Shown: positions 8,719-17,638 of the stretch, piece after piece
How positions within the stretch are numbered: position 1 is the stretch's first letter
How the letters are laid out: each line of letters starts with the position of its first letter
Assembly (NCBI GenBank): GCA_937930305.1
Contig: CALGLE010000019.1
Span: 55,931-119,930, forward strand
Origin: an uncultured Granulosicoccaceae bacterium
Lineage (GTDB): Bacteria; Pseudomonadota; Gammaproteobacteria; Granulosicoccales; Granulosicoccaceae
Length of the DNA: 64,000 bases
Direction of reading: 5' to 3'
Notes under the pieces: model-generated
What the model was told of the DNA's origin: nothing
The model's database searches: none
Seen by the model: only the letters and a program-made list of their open reading frames with translations
Program-made: the position numbers and the translations under genes

Positions 8719-8755
8719 GAACCGGGGCTCAAATTGTTGACAAGAGCCCCAGTTC
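8719..8755 (-). terminator. Hairpin terminator between LysR and binding-protein genes
   Basis: GAAC-C-GGGGCTC (8719-8730) pairs with GAGCCCC-A-GTTC (8744-8755), a 12-bp stem with one mismatch and a 13-base loop. On the minus strand it follows the stop of the LivK-like gene at 8768 by 12 bases and runs into a T-rich stretch. It may also stop LysR transcription from the other side. Confidence 0.7.
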
Positions 8756-8767
8756 ATTGGCTATAGA

Positions 8768-9907
8768 TTACATCTTACAGTCCACCGCATATGCGTCTGC
8801 ATGGTCTTCTAAAGCAGGAGCGATAATCTCATTAGTAAAAACATCGCCTTCTTTGACCACTTTACGGGCATAAATAATTTGCACAGGGTGATGGTTATTA
8901 CCGAATTTAAAGTCCCCTCGAGTGCTATTAAAGTTAGCGGCTTTAAGCGCTGCTCTAAAGGCTTCCGCATCAGTGACATCGGCCGAATTCATCGCCGAGA
9001 TGAGTAGGTTTGCAGTGTCGAAACCTTGGCTTGCATACAACGACGGTAAGCGCCCGTATTCGGCTTGAAAGGTTTCAACGAATGCCGTGTTGGTATCGTT
9101 ACTGATATCCTTGTTCCACTGCGAAGTGTTCACCACACCCAGGGCTGCCGCGCCCACCGCTTGCAAGATGCCTTGGTCAAACGAGAAAGCTGGGCCCACA
9201 ACGGGTAGATCAATGCCTGAATCGGCGTATTGCTTCAGGAAGGCAATGCCCATCCCACCAGGTAAGAAGAAGAAAACACTGTCAGCATCCGATGCACGAA
9301 TTTGTGCAATTTCGGCGGCATAGTCTGTTTGGCCAAGCTGCGTGTAGAGCTCCCCAGCCAGTTCTCCCTCGAAGAAACGCTTATAACCGGTCAACGCATC
9401 TTTACCCGCAGGATAATTTGGCGCCATAATAAAACTCTTTTTGTACTCTGCCCCGTTGGCATAAGCGCCTGCTGCCTCGTGCAAGTTATCGTTTTGCCAA
9501 GCCACATTAAAGTAGTTTGGATGACAGCCCTTGCCGGCTAGCGCAGAAGGCCCGGCATTGGGTGATAAATAAAATTTTCCTTGAGCGGTAACCGATGGCA
9601 CAACAGCCATGGCCAAATTTGACCAAATGATCCCAGTCATAACGTCCACTTTATCTGACAAGGTCATTTTGTCAGCCAGCTGAACGGCAATGTCTGGCTT
9701 GCGTTGATCATCTTCGATTATCACGTCGATATCATCTCGGCCCGATTGCTTTATGGCAAGCATGAAGCCATCGCGCACATCAATCCCGAGACCTGCACCG
9801 CCGCCTGACAACGTGGTGATCATGCCAACCTTTACATCAGCCTGCGCGAAAGATGATGCAACCGACAACGAAGTCACCAGTAGCGCCGTGCTAAATATTT
9901 TTATCAT
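8768..9907 (-). CDS. LivK-type ABC transporter periplasmic substrate-binding protein
   Basis: A 379-residue periplasmic protein of the type I receptor-ligand (Leu/Ile/Val-binding) family. Residues 1-23 form a signal peptide ending ASSFAQA, followed by DVKVGMITTLSGGGAGLG, the start of the mature lobe. AMVVPS-like and YNFSQ-like blocks fit the subgroup that binds aromatic or amino acids. A GGAG ribosome site lies eight bases before the ATG. No permease or ATPase genes are nearby, so this is an orphan binding protein that must use a transporter coded elsewhere. Ligand unknown. Confidence 0.85.
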   Translation of the reverse strand: MIKIFSTALLVTSLSVASSFAQADVKVGMITTLSGGGAGLGIDVRDGFMLAIKQSGRDDIDVIIEDDQRKPDIAVQLADKMTLSDKVDVMTGIIWSNLAMAVVPSVTAQGKFYLSPNAGPSALAGKGCHPNYFNVAWQNDNLHEAAGAYANGAEYKKSFIMAPNYPAGKDALTGYKRFFEGELAGELYTQLGQTDYAAEIAQIRASDADSVFFFLPGGMGIAFLKQYADSGIDLPVVGPAFSFDQGILQAVGAAALGVVNTSQWNKDISNDTNTAFVETFQAEYGRLPSLYASQGFDTANLLISAMNSADVTDAEAFRAALKAANFNSTRGDFKFGNNHHPVQIIYARKVVKEGDVFTNEIIAPALEDHADAYAVDCKM

Positions 9908-10137
9908 TTTGTTGTTCTCCTCAATTTCTAGGGGTTGGGGGCTGAATTATCCCGACGACTTATCCTATACCGAGAGTCAGTAAAAACTCGGCCGGAAGCA
10001 TACAAAAAACGCGTTATTTCCCCAAATACTGCGAGCGATTCCGCTGATTTTAAGTGGCTACCACAGAATGCAAGAAAGAACAAGTTGCATAAGGGATTTC
10101 TTGCCCGACAATTCTCTACCCAATGTAAACCGAAATT
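9908..10137. other. Intergenic region, no gene seen
   Basis: These 230 bases hold the leader of the binding-protein gene (minus strand) and the 3' flank of the beta-mannosidase gene. I see no coding frame with a ribosome site and no RNA-gene signature. Confidence 0.5.
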
Positions 10138-12615
10138 TCAGCCCGTTAGATGCTGGATATTCGGTATTGGATCGTGGACAGTTGCTGAAACCGGCTCGCC
10201 GTGCAGTTGCCGAATTTTTCGAATTCTAATCGGTTGATTCGGTAACAAGGTCAGCATGTTGTCCGAATACACGCTGTTACCGCCTAAATCGACAGTAACA
10301 AAAAACGCAGGCGCATCAGATACCAATTCGAGTTCCACATCATCAACACCCACAACCCACTCACAACGCACGTTTGCAATAGGCAAATCGTATGCTTTAA
10401 AGCGCTGATGAAAGTAAGTGGAGTTTCCGCTATGTTGCCCCGTTTCATCTTGCCAAGAAATAACGACAAACGTATCCGAACCCAACTGCTCAGAGGACAA
10501 GCGAATTAATTCAATCGCTTTGTCTTCTGGGATTGTTGCACGTACGGTGTTTTCAAATCGAACCTCACCCGTTAAACTTACAATCGAATAATTGGCGATG
10601 ATTTGAGCGCCCTCGGGGCAATCTGCCACCGCCTGTAAGTAACAGCCATCCGTCGTCGGATCCGGTTGAACACAAACCAAAACCGGGTTGTAAAATTTTC
10701 TGGCTGCGTAATGTACTAGCTTCCAAGCCCCGCCATGCTCCAGGCTTGCCCAGCTTGCCACGGGCCATGTGTCATTGAGTTGCCAAAATAAGGTTCCCAT
10801 GTTGATCGGCTTATTCGAACGCCACCATTCGACGGCGGTTTGCATGGCCAATGCTTGGCTTACCTGGCTGAGAAATACTGTTTTTTCAAAACTATCAGGA
10901 AATCGAAAATAGCGACTGATGGTTTCCACAATGCGCGCATTCCCACCCACATTACGCTGGTGTATATCCATAATTGGGGACGATACATTTCGGTCTTCGG
11001 TTTCAGTGAATCGCTCGATGCAGGACATCGATGGAAACGACTGAAATCCAAACTCAGAACAAAATCTGGGAATCACAGTTCGATAGTGTTCAAAGCTTTT
11101 TGCCTCATGCCACACATCCCAAAAATGCATATCCCCAGATCGATCATCATGCCAAGCATCGCCGAAATTCAACCGCCCCGAGGATGGAGATGATGGCCAG
11201 AATGGTATGTCCAATGCAGCTTGTTCCACCACCTCTTCCAAGGCATGATTCAATATGACGTAATTAGCTAAATAGCGATCTCTATTCTGACGGGTTACTT
11301 CAAACCAGCTCAGTGCCCCAATGAGTTCGTTATCGCCACACCATAGCGCCACACATGGATGGGCGGAGAGCCGATGAACTTGCTGGGTTGCTTCTGCGCG
11401 TACCGAATTTAACCAATCACGATTCGCAGCTGGATAATGATTACAAGAAAACATAAAATCTTGCCACACGAGCAAACCATATTCATCACAGAGCTTATAA
11501 AAATCCTCCGACTCATATCGCCCGCCCCCCCAGACCCGAATCATATTAAAGTGCGCGTCAACTGCCGACTGCAGTAAGGATTGTGTTCGTTCAGGATTAA
11601 TTTGTTGGGGTAAGGCGTCTGCAGGAATCCAATTCGCCCCTCGAATGAAAAGGCGTTTATTGTTTACAACAAAAACAAAGCTCTCCCCTCGTGCATCAGG
11701 CTCTGTTAGTAATTCTATTTTCCGAAAACCGATCTTAGTAACTCGTTCTTCATCGCCTACAACTACCTTGAGCTCGTGTAGGGTTTGCGCACCGTAGCCA
11801 CACGGCCACCAAAGTTCAGGATCAGGAATCTCGACCTTAAGCGCAGTCGCATTGTGCCCAGGGGTTAAAACAACCGATTCTTGAACCTTATGCCCGCATA
11901 TCTGAATGCAGGCAGGTACTTCACACGTTTGATAGGCAAAGAGATGCAACGTAACGGCTAAGTCCACCCTTCGCTCACTGTGGTGTTGAACTATTTTCAT
12001 GTCATCAAACCTATGGGTTTGAAAACGAGTTAACAAAATTTCCCCATACACGCCCAACGGCATCAGTGCAATATTCCAATCCCAACCGGCATCACACGGA
12101 ACTTTACGTAGGTGATTAACATGACCTATACGATTATTTCCGGTTTGATAAGGCAACTCAAAGGGAAATATTTCAGCGCGTTTTATGGCTTCTTCAGAAT
12201 TAGAATGAAATGTAATCTCTAGTGTGTTTACACCAGCGACTAAAGCTTTAGTCACGTCTATTCGGTGGGTAAGAAATACGTTTTCGGTTTGCCCTATCCG
12301 CTGCTGATTGAGATGGATCGTGGTACAACAGTCCACTTGGCTGAGCTGAAGTAGAGTGGTATGAGTTTCCGAGCCTGGCTCCGGTTGCCAATCAAACTGA
12401 CGACGAATCATCCACTCGGATTCATGAACCCAATCCAAGTTCAATTCCTCGTCACGCCAATAGGGGTCGTTGATTAACCCACTTTTGAGTAACGTGGAAT
12501 GGACATCAAAAGGAATGTCAACTGGCGTGCTCTTACTGGCACTCGGGTGAATTAAGGTCCAGTCGCTATTGAGTGAAAGAACCGAAGTAGACGCTGATTT
12601 TTCTAGAATTGGCAT
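10138..12615 (-). CDS. Beta-mannosidase, glycoside hydrolase family 2
   Basis: An 825-residue GH2 enzyme that removes terminal beta-D-mannose from manno-oligosaccharides. The N-terminal sugar-binding domain begins with NSDWTL and contains the DPYWRDEE block typical of beta-mannosidases. The catalytic barrel shows the acid/base Glu430 in WCGDNELI and the nucleophile Glu521 in FCSEFGFQSFPS, with WGGGRYE before them. There is no signal peptide, so it acts in the cytoplasm on imported oligosaccharides. It stands alone in its direction, downstream of the sortase terminator. Length agrees with the family (about 820-850). Confidence 0.9.
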   Translation of the reverse strand: MPILEKSASTSVLSLNSDWTLIHPSASKSTPVDIPFDVHSTLLKSGLINDPYWRDEELNLDWVHESEWMIRRQFDWQPEPGSETHTTLLQLSQVDCCTTIHLNQQRIGQTENVFLTHRIDVTKALVAGVNTLEITFHSNSEEAIKRAEIFPFELPYQTGNNRIGHVNHLRKVPCDAGWDWNIALMPLGVYGEILLTRFQTHRFDDMKIVQHHSERRVDLAVTLHLFAYQTCEVPACIQICGHKVQESVVLTPGHNATALKVEIPDPELWWPCGYGAQTLHELKVVVGDEERVTKIGFRKIELLTEPDARGESFVFVVNNKRLFIRGANWIPADALPQQINPERTQSLLQSAVDAHFNMIRVWGGGRYESEDFYKLCDEYGLLVWQDFMFSCNHYPAANRDWLNSVRAEATQQVHRLSAHPCVALWCGDNELIGALSWFEVTRQNRDRYLANYVILNHALEEVVEQAALDIPFWPSSPSSGRLNFGDAWHDDRSGDMHFWDVWHEAKSFEHYRTVIPRFCSEFGFQSFPSMSCIERFTETEDRNVSSPIMDIHQRNVGGNARIVETISRYFRFPDSFEKTVFLSQVSQALAMQTAVEWWRSNKPINMGTLFWQLNDTWPVASWASLEHGGAWKLVHYAARKFYNPVLVCVQPDPTTDGCYLQAVADCPEGAQIIANYSIVSLTGEVRFENTVRATIPEDKAIELIRLSSEQLGSDTFVVISWQDETGQHSGNSTYFHQRFKAYDLPIANVRCEWVVGVDDVELELVSDAPAFFVTVDLGGNSVYSDNMLTLLPNQPIRIRKIRQLHGEPVSATVHDPIPNIQHLTG

Positions 12616-12642
12616 GGAGAATAACGCGACGCTAAAAACAGA

Positions 12643-12688
12643 TTGGGCATAAAATACGGTGTACGCTAGTTTACCGTGTTATGCCCAA
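12643..12688 (-). terminator. Rho-independent terminator of the sortase operon
   Basis: TTGGGCATA (12643-12651) pairs with TATGCCCAA (12680-12688), with an inner stem ACGGT/ACCGT (12656-12660 and 12673-12677). On the minus strand it lies 26 bases behind the sortase stop and is followed by TCTGTTTTTAG, a good T-tract. Confidence 0.8.
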
Positions 12689-12713
12689 CCACGACTCATT
12701 CTCTTGACTGAGT

Positions 12714-13298
12714 CTAGCTTGGCTGACTATCTGGCGTTGCAATGACAACATACCGCTGAGACCCACCGGTCTGAAGTGCATTAAAGGGGTAGCAGGTGAT
12801 CAACACTAACGCATGCTGATTTTTTGCGATTAGCAAGTCGTCACTGGCGGAATCGGCAACAAACAATTGGGTCACCTTAAACTGCTGTGTCACCCTATCG
12901 CGGGTTTGCAATTCAATTTTCGCCCCGAGTTCGATATGCTCCAAAAACTGTAGGTGACTGTCTCTATGGCCACCAACAGCAAACACACCCTGGCCTGCCG
13001 TTGTCGACAAGCCTGATATGCGACCGGGCCCAAAAGCCATGGCCTCACCTGATGTGCCCTCTAACACGATCAGTGACTGATCAGACGCAGGCACGGTCAG
13101 CTTCGCAACCGGCCAAGTGTCTGCCCACGACCAGGCTTTCTGGGTTCGCTGTGATGTTAATGTTTGCTGCCACGCATTTTCGAGTAACACTTGACCCACA
13201 TATGCCTTTAGATGTAGCCAGCTCACATGGGACATCAACACCAACGATACAACTAGTAAAGATAGCGGTAACAGACGTTGTTTAGACATCTGAATCAA
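12714..13298 (-). CDS. Class GN sortase (marine proteobacterial type)
   Basis: A 194-residue cysteine transpeptidase of the sortase type found in Gram-negative marine bacteria. An N-terminal membrane segment covers about residues 8-28. The catalytic His111 is in VGGHRDSHL, Cys169 in LITCYPF and Arg182 in SQRYVV, all in the expected order. It probably cuts the C-terminal signal of the protein encoded just upstream and joins it to an unknown acceptor at the periplasmic face of the inner membrane. Its start overlaps the end of the target gene by 17 bases (an ATG at 13289 is an alternative), so the two are made together. Confidence 0.88.
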   Translation of the reverse strand: MIQMSKQRLLPLSLLVVSLVLMSHVSWLHLKAYVGQVLLENAWQQTLTSQRTQKAWSWADTWPVAKLTVPASDQSLIVLEGTSGEAMAFGPGRISGLSTTAGQGVFAVGGHRDSHLQFLEHIELGAKIELQTRDRVTQQFKVTQLFVADSASDDLLIAKNQHALVLITCYPFNALQTGGSQRYVVIATPDSQPS

Positions 13299-15327
13299 TC
13301 CGTGTTGACCGTCGTTGCCGCCGCCACAATAGGCCAGAGAGTAATGCCAGTATTGCGCTGATCAAAGCGTAGGTATCGGTACCGGCGCCCCCTTGCGGAA
13401 AAGCAACCGATTCAAACTGAGAGCCCACAGGCAAGGCATTAGGAATAACCGCTGACTTTAAGGCGTCCTCTGGAGACCTGACAATAGTTTCCTCAAGGGC
13501 AATAAAACTGGTAAAGCGCGAAAGTAACTGATGTTCAAGAGCCACGCTGGTGATGATCGATCGGAAGAATTCTGGATCGCGGTGATGCCGCTGTTGATCT
13601 TCTAATGATTCTATTTTTCGCCGAGCCCAAACTTTAGATAATCCGGTGTTTACGACAGGTATGGTTTTCACATCAATTTCTCGGCTCCACGTTTCATCCC
13701 CCCAACGCCCGTTGGCCTTTAAGGTATTTGTGTTGGGGCCAAGCTTTGCAGCTACGACCACAGGGCTGCCCGCGTAAAGATCCGGTAGAGGGTTCGGTGT
13801 AAAATCTACGTCAGTGTCATCAAACACCACCGCCAAATCCGTCATAGCGGGTGTTTCTAACACCTTGAGTAAGCGTGCCATTTCGGCATTGACCTGTGTC
13901 ACGTCAGATATAAAACTGGCCGTGCCACGACCGGCTTCTGCAACCTTGCGCATAAACCATTGATTGGGAGCACTACCAATTCCCACCGTGAACAGTCGCG
14001 CACCTCTAAGCCGCTGCGTCACGAATTGCATAACGTTCTCTTCAAAGCCAACCGCTCCATCGGTAATAAACACAATTTGTCTGAGCGAATCAGTTTGTGC
14101 ATAAGACATCGCGTGTTGTAAGGCGGGCATCATCTCAGTTCCGCCATCGGCCAGTAATCGTTGCGTAAATCGACGAGCTGCGTCTAAATTATCAGGGCTA
14201 GCAGGTAATGGATCACGGAAAATTGCGGTATAGGAGCTATTAAACTCAATGATGTTGAATGTGTCGTTCGGCCGTAGACCTAACAAAGCATCTAGCAATG
14301 CCGATTTTGCAGCTTCAATAGATTCACCGGCCATCGATCCCGAGGTGTCGATGACTATAATTAATTCACGAGTCCGTTCTGGAATACCAGCAGCATGGGT
14401 TGGTGGGTCGATTGACGCCAGAACGTAGTCGTGTCCATTGACCGTCTCACGCCAAGCACTGATTGCCGGCGTAGTCTCCAGGCCATTGGTCCATTGCAAT
14501 ATGAAATCGCGATCAAGCCGCGCACCCTTGGTTATTTCGAATTCTGTTGCCTTTTCAGAACGTACAATAGAAAGTGAGTGACTGGGGCTTACCAGAGTGT
14601 TGGCACTGTGCTCACCGTGAACACGGCCGGTAATCTTAACTTGGTGAGATGTAGAATCTATACCGTTGTGCGCATCCAATGCGGCGAATACGGCAGGTTG
14701 CACAGCTGAAACCGATCCAGAGGACGGAGCATAGGCACCTTGATAACGCGGTGTCAGAGTCAGCGGAATCCTTAGCCCGTATTTGGAATCGTTTTGCACA
14801 GTAGTTTGGATGTACTCCAGGGTTATTGAAACCGATTCCTGTGGAGCGATGTTGGCAATTTTGGATGAAAACAAATTCGGTTTTTGCTGTTCAACCAAAC
14901 TCGCTACCTGCCCTTCGTTTTTTGCTTTCTCATACAAACGAGCGGCTTGTTGCTTTTCTCGAACCTTACCCACGATAGTTCGCTCACCCACCTTAACCAC
15001 TAAGGAATGCACAGCGGCTTCATCTGGTAGAGGAAAGGTATATAAACCTTCGACCCAGTCATTACTGGTGTTTTCAAACGTTTGCTCAAACGTGACTTTC
15101 GAAACAATTCCGCTTATATCAATATGCACTGATGTGTCTAGTATCGGTGCTGGAATTGACATGTTTTGATTTGTATAAAACAGAGTGCCAGTTGTCACTT
15201 CATTTACATTCGGCCGGGCAAGCGCCTGTGCTTCTTGTGCTGACACCCATAGAGGCGTCATGGCAAAAACCCATACAATGCTGCAAAGCGTTACAGGTAG
15301 TGTGCGAATACTCGTTGCGATACCCAT
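13282..15327 (-). CDS. Sortase target protein with VIT and vWA domains
   Basis: A 681-residue exported protein. After an N-terminal signal segment (residues 8-30) comes a VIT domain at about 40-170, including VEGLYTFPLP and the VREKQQAARLYEKA motif. A vWA domain starts near residue 318 with an intact MIDAS (VIDTSGSMAG). The C-terminus is a sorting signal: FPQGGAGTDTY, then a membrane segment and an Arg-rich tail (WRRQRRSTR). This is the known inter-alpha-trypsin-inhibitor-like partner of class GN sortases. An AAGGA ribosome site precedes the ATG. The role is probably surface adhesion or protein contact; the exact attachment point is unknown. Confidence 0.88.
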   Translation of the reverse strand: MGIATSIRTLPVTLCSIVWVFAMTPLWVSAQEAQALARPNVNEVTTGTLFYTNQNMSIPAPILDTSVHIDISGIVSKVTFEQTFENTSNDWVEGLYTFPLPDEAAVHSLVVKVGERTIVGKVREKQQAARLYEKAKNEGQVASLVEQQKPNLFSSKIANIAPQESVSITLEYIQTTVQNDSKYGLRIPLTLTPRYQGAYAPSSGSVSAVQPAVFAALDAHNGIDSTSHQVKITGRVHGEHSANTLVSPSHSLSIVRSEKATEFEITKGARLDRDFILQWTNGLETTPAISAWRETVNGHDYVLASIDPPTHAAGIPERTRELIIVIDTSGSMAGESIEAAKSALLDALLGLRPNDTFNIIEFNSSYTAIFRDPLPASPDNLDAARRFTQRLLADGGTEMMPALQHAMSYAQTDSLRQIVFITDGAVGFEENVMQFVTQRLRGARLFTVGIGSAPNQWFMRKVAEAGRGTASFISDVTQVNAEMARLLKVLETPAMTDLAVVFDDTDVDFTPNPLPDLYAGSPVVVAAKLGPNTNTLKANGRWGDETWSREIDVKTIPVVNTGLSKVWARRKIESLEDQQRHHRDPEFFRSIITSVALEHQLLSRFTSFIALEETIVRSPEDALKSAVIPNALPVGSQFESVAFPQGGAGTDTYALISAILALLSGLLWRRQRRSTRIDSDV

Positions 15328-15622
15328 ATCGTGTCCTTGTGAATAAATTAAGGACTGAGTAAAACAAGAGAAAGTGACTCAACTCATGGGCAGAGTCGGA
15401 CCGGTTGAGACGAATTCTGACAAATCTGATCGTTTGCAAAAAAAAGCCCTCATCTAGCCGGGTAATCAGCTTCTCAGAAAACACAAACAAAGAGATTGTG
15501 CATTTCATCTCGTTTTTGAGGCCGATCGACAAACCATACACCGTTGTAAAGCGCCTGCAAACGAGCGGATAGCTGACCAACCGATACTGATCACATCAGC
15601 AAGGGGAACACGCCCCAAGCGA
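15328..15622. other. Intergenic region before the BON gene, no gene seen
   Basis: About 300 bases between the divergent sortase-target and BON genes. It must hold both promoters. I see no coding frame with a ribosome site and no RNA-gene signature. A-rich and T-rich stretches occur, but no convincing -35/-10 pair can be named. Confidence 0.5.
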
Positions 15623-15676
15623 CAAAACTTAATTTTCTACCACAACTTAATTTTTTATCACAACTTAATTTTTAAA
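15623..15676 (+). repeat. Three tandem copies of an 18-bp AT-rich repeat in the BON gene leader
   Basis: Copies lie at 15623-15640, 15641-15658 and 15659-15676 with an exact 18-base period and the shared core ACTTAATTTT. The last copy runs directly into the AAAGGAT ribosome site (15674-15680) of the BON-domain gene. The position suggests an operator array or a translation-control element. Confidence 0.85.
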
Positions 15677-15687
15677 GGATCAATATT

Positions 15688-15951
15688 ATGAAACTCTTAA
15701 CTAAATCTATCGCCATTTCTACTTTAATTCTTGCGATTGCTGGCCCAGCCTCAGCCATGGTAAGTCCTAACTTGGCACACGATGTTCGCTCCGCTGCCGG
15801 TGCAAACAGCAACGTGCACGTCACGATTGATGGCGACACAGTGACTTTAACTGGATACGCTGAAGACTCATACGCTGTGGCTCAAGCCGTTTCAGCTGCC
15901 GAGGGTGACGGTGTGGCAAAAGTCGTCAACCACTTATTCCGCTCTAACTAA
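15688..15951 (+). CDS. Small periplasmic BON-domain protein
   Basis: An 87-residue exported protein. Residues 1-23 are a signal peptide ending GPASA. The remainder is one BON domain, with VHVTIDGDTVTLTGYAED followed by an alternating Ala-rich helix and VAKVVNHL. BON domains occur in OsmY-type periplasmic stress proteins and bind phospholipid or surfaces. Only one BON copy is present, whereas OsmY has two. Expression is probably regulated through the three 18-bp repeats just upstream. A terminator follows. Confidence 0.8.
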   Translation: MKLLTKSIAISTLILAIAGPASAMVSPNLAHDVRSAAGANSNVHVTIDGDTVTLTGYAEDSYAVAQAVSAAEGDGVAKVVNHLFRSN

Positions 15952-15964
15952 TCTATCAGCCAAA

Positions 15965-15996
15965 CCTTGGCCGGAGTTCTCTCCCTCCGGTCAAGG
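15965..15996. terminator. Shared terminator between BON and gnd genes
   Basis: CCTTGGCCGGAG (15965-15976) pairs along all 12 bases (one G-T pair) with CTCCGGTCAAGG (15985-15996), with an 8-base loop. On the plus strand it is followed by GCTTTTGG. It sits between convergent genes and probably serves both. Confidence 0.8.
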
Positions 15997-16009
15997 GCTT
16001 TTGGTTCAA

Positions 16010-17455
16010 TTAAACGGTGTAGGTGCTACTCGACACATCACCACCCGTTCCAGTCCAGTTGGTGTGGAATCGCTCCGCTCCGCCATCGACGCGTTGATAG
16101 GTATGAGCACCAAAATAATCGCGCTGTGCCTGTAACAGGTTATGCGGCATGACACCACTTCGATAGCCATCATAAAAACTCAGCGCCGAACTCATCGCTG
16201 GCATGGCAACCCCTTGCGTAATGCCCACCGCCAATACGTTACGCCAATTGGATTGTGCCTTCTCAATGGATTGTTCAAAAAACGAATCCAAAAGCAAGTT
16301 AGCCAATTCAGGTTTTTTATCAAACGCTTCTTTGATGTTATCAAGGAAAGCGGATCGGATGATACAACCACCACGCCACATCTGAGCAATGGCACCGTAA
16401 TTCAACGTCCAACCATATTCTTCTGCTGCCGCTTTCATCAACATATAACCTTGCGCATAAGAGATGATTTTAGCCGCGTACAGTGCATCGCCTAGCGGCG
16501 TCACCCACTCCTCGGGAGGCAAATGAGATGTGGTTGGACCCTGCAAAGTTTTTGATGCAAGCATTCTCTCGTCTTTCAAAGCCGACAAGCAGCGCGCAAA
16601 CACCGCTTCACCAATGAGGGTGAGAGGTATACCCAACTCTAACGCGTTAATTCCCGTCCATTTTCCGGTACCCTTCTGACCAGCTTTATCCAGAATTGTA
16701 TCAACCACGTACTCACCGTTTTCTTGAAATCCCAAAATATCAGCGGTAATCTCAATAAGATAACTTTCCAATTCGCCCGCGTTCCATTTCTGAAAAATCG
16801 CCTGCATGGTAGGATTATCCATACCCAACACATCTTTCATGAATTGATACGCTTCGCATATGAGTTGCATATCACCGTATTCAATTCCGTTGTGCACCAT
16901 TTTGACAAAATGTCCTGCACCACCGTCGCCAACCCAATCACAACACGGCTCACCTTGATCCGTTTTAGCAGCAATAGATTGAAATATATCTTTAACTAAA
17001 GGCCAAGCCTTTACGTGTCCACCTGGCATAAGCGATGGTCCATTACGAGCGCCCTCTTCACCCCCAGAAACACCGGTACCGATAAACAATAATTTATGCT
17101 CAGCCAGTGTCTTGGCACGTCGCTCAGAATCCGGGAAATTAGAATTTCCGCCATCGATAATGACATCACCGGGTTCGAGTAACGGAATCAATGAATCAAT
17201 AGTCGCGTCTACCGGCTGACCAGCCTTCACCATCAACATAATTTTTCGAGGAACAGATAACGCGGAAACCATTTGCTCCAACGATTCAACACCGAGTATG
17301 TCTGTATTTTTAGCAGGGCCTTCTAAAAATTCTGTAGTGCGAGACAGGGTTCGGTTATACGCGACGACTTTATACCCATGATCATCCATGTTGAGAATCA
17401 AGTTCTGCCCCATGACCGCCAAGCCCAAAACCGCAATATCGTAGTTCTTGCTCAT
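16010..17455 (-). CDS. gnd: 6-phosphogluconate dehydrogenase, decarboxylating
   Basis: Oxidises 6-phosphogluconate to ribulose 5-phosphate and CO2 with NADP+ in the pentose phosphate pathway. The 481-residue protein is full length. The nucleotide-binding loop is LGLAVMGQNLILNM at residues 10-23, the substrate-binding IGTGVSGGEEGA block follows, and the catalytic Lys and Asn are in FVKMVHNGIEYGDMQ. The end contains the typical FHTNWTG motif. It is a single-gene unit whose 3' end meets the terminator behind the BON gene. GGGGTAGGAG directly precedes the ATG. Confidence 0.95.
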   Translation of the reverse strand: MSKNYDIAVLGLAVMGQNLILNMDDHGYKVVAYNRTLSRTTEFLEGPAKNTDILGVESLEQMVSALSVPRKIMLMVKAGQPVDATIDSLIPLLEPGDVIIDGGNSNFPDSERRAKTLAEHKLLFIGTGVSGGEEGARNGPSLMPGGHVKAWPLVKDIFQSIAAKTDQGEPCCDWVGDGGAGHFVKMVHNGIEYGDMQLICEAYQFMKDVLGMDNPTMQAIFQKWNAGELESYLIEITADILGFQENGEYVVDTILDKAGQKGTGKWTGINALELGIPLTLIGEAVFARCLSALKDERMLASKTLQGPTTSHLPPEEWVTPLGDALYAAKIISYAQGYMLMKAAAEEYGWTLNYGAIAQMWRGGCIIRSAFLDNIKEAFDKKPELANLLLDSFFEQSIEKAQSNWRNVLAVGITQGVAMPAMSSALSFYDGYRSGVMPHNLLQAQRDYFGAHTYQRVDGGAERFHTNWTGTGGDVSSSTYTV

Positions 17456-17638
17456 CTCCTACCCCGTTCTATATATTTCGTTGGATTCTTTGCGCCCAGG
17501 ACACTACTCGGCCACATGATTTTGCGACGCAACCGCTTGGCAAGGCTTAACCTGGCGCAACGCATGTAATTGGGTATGCATCACCTAGACTAATTGTACC
17601 AGCCTCGCCAAGGTAAATTAGTCGCAGGGAGTTTTTGT

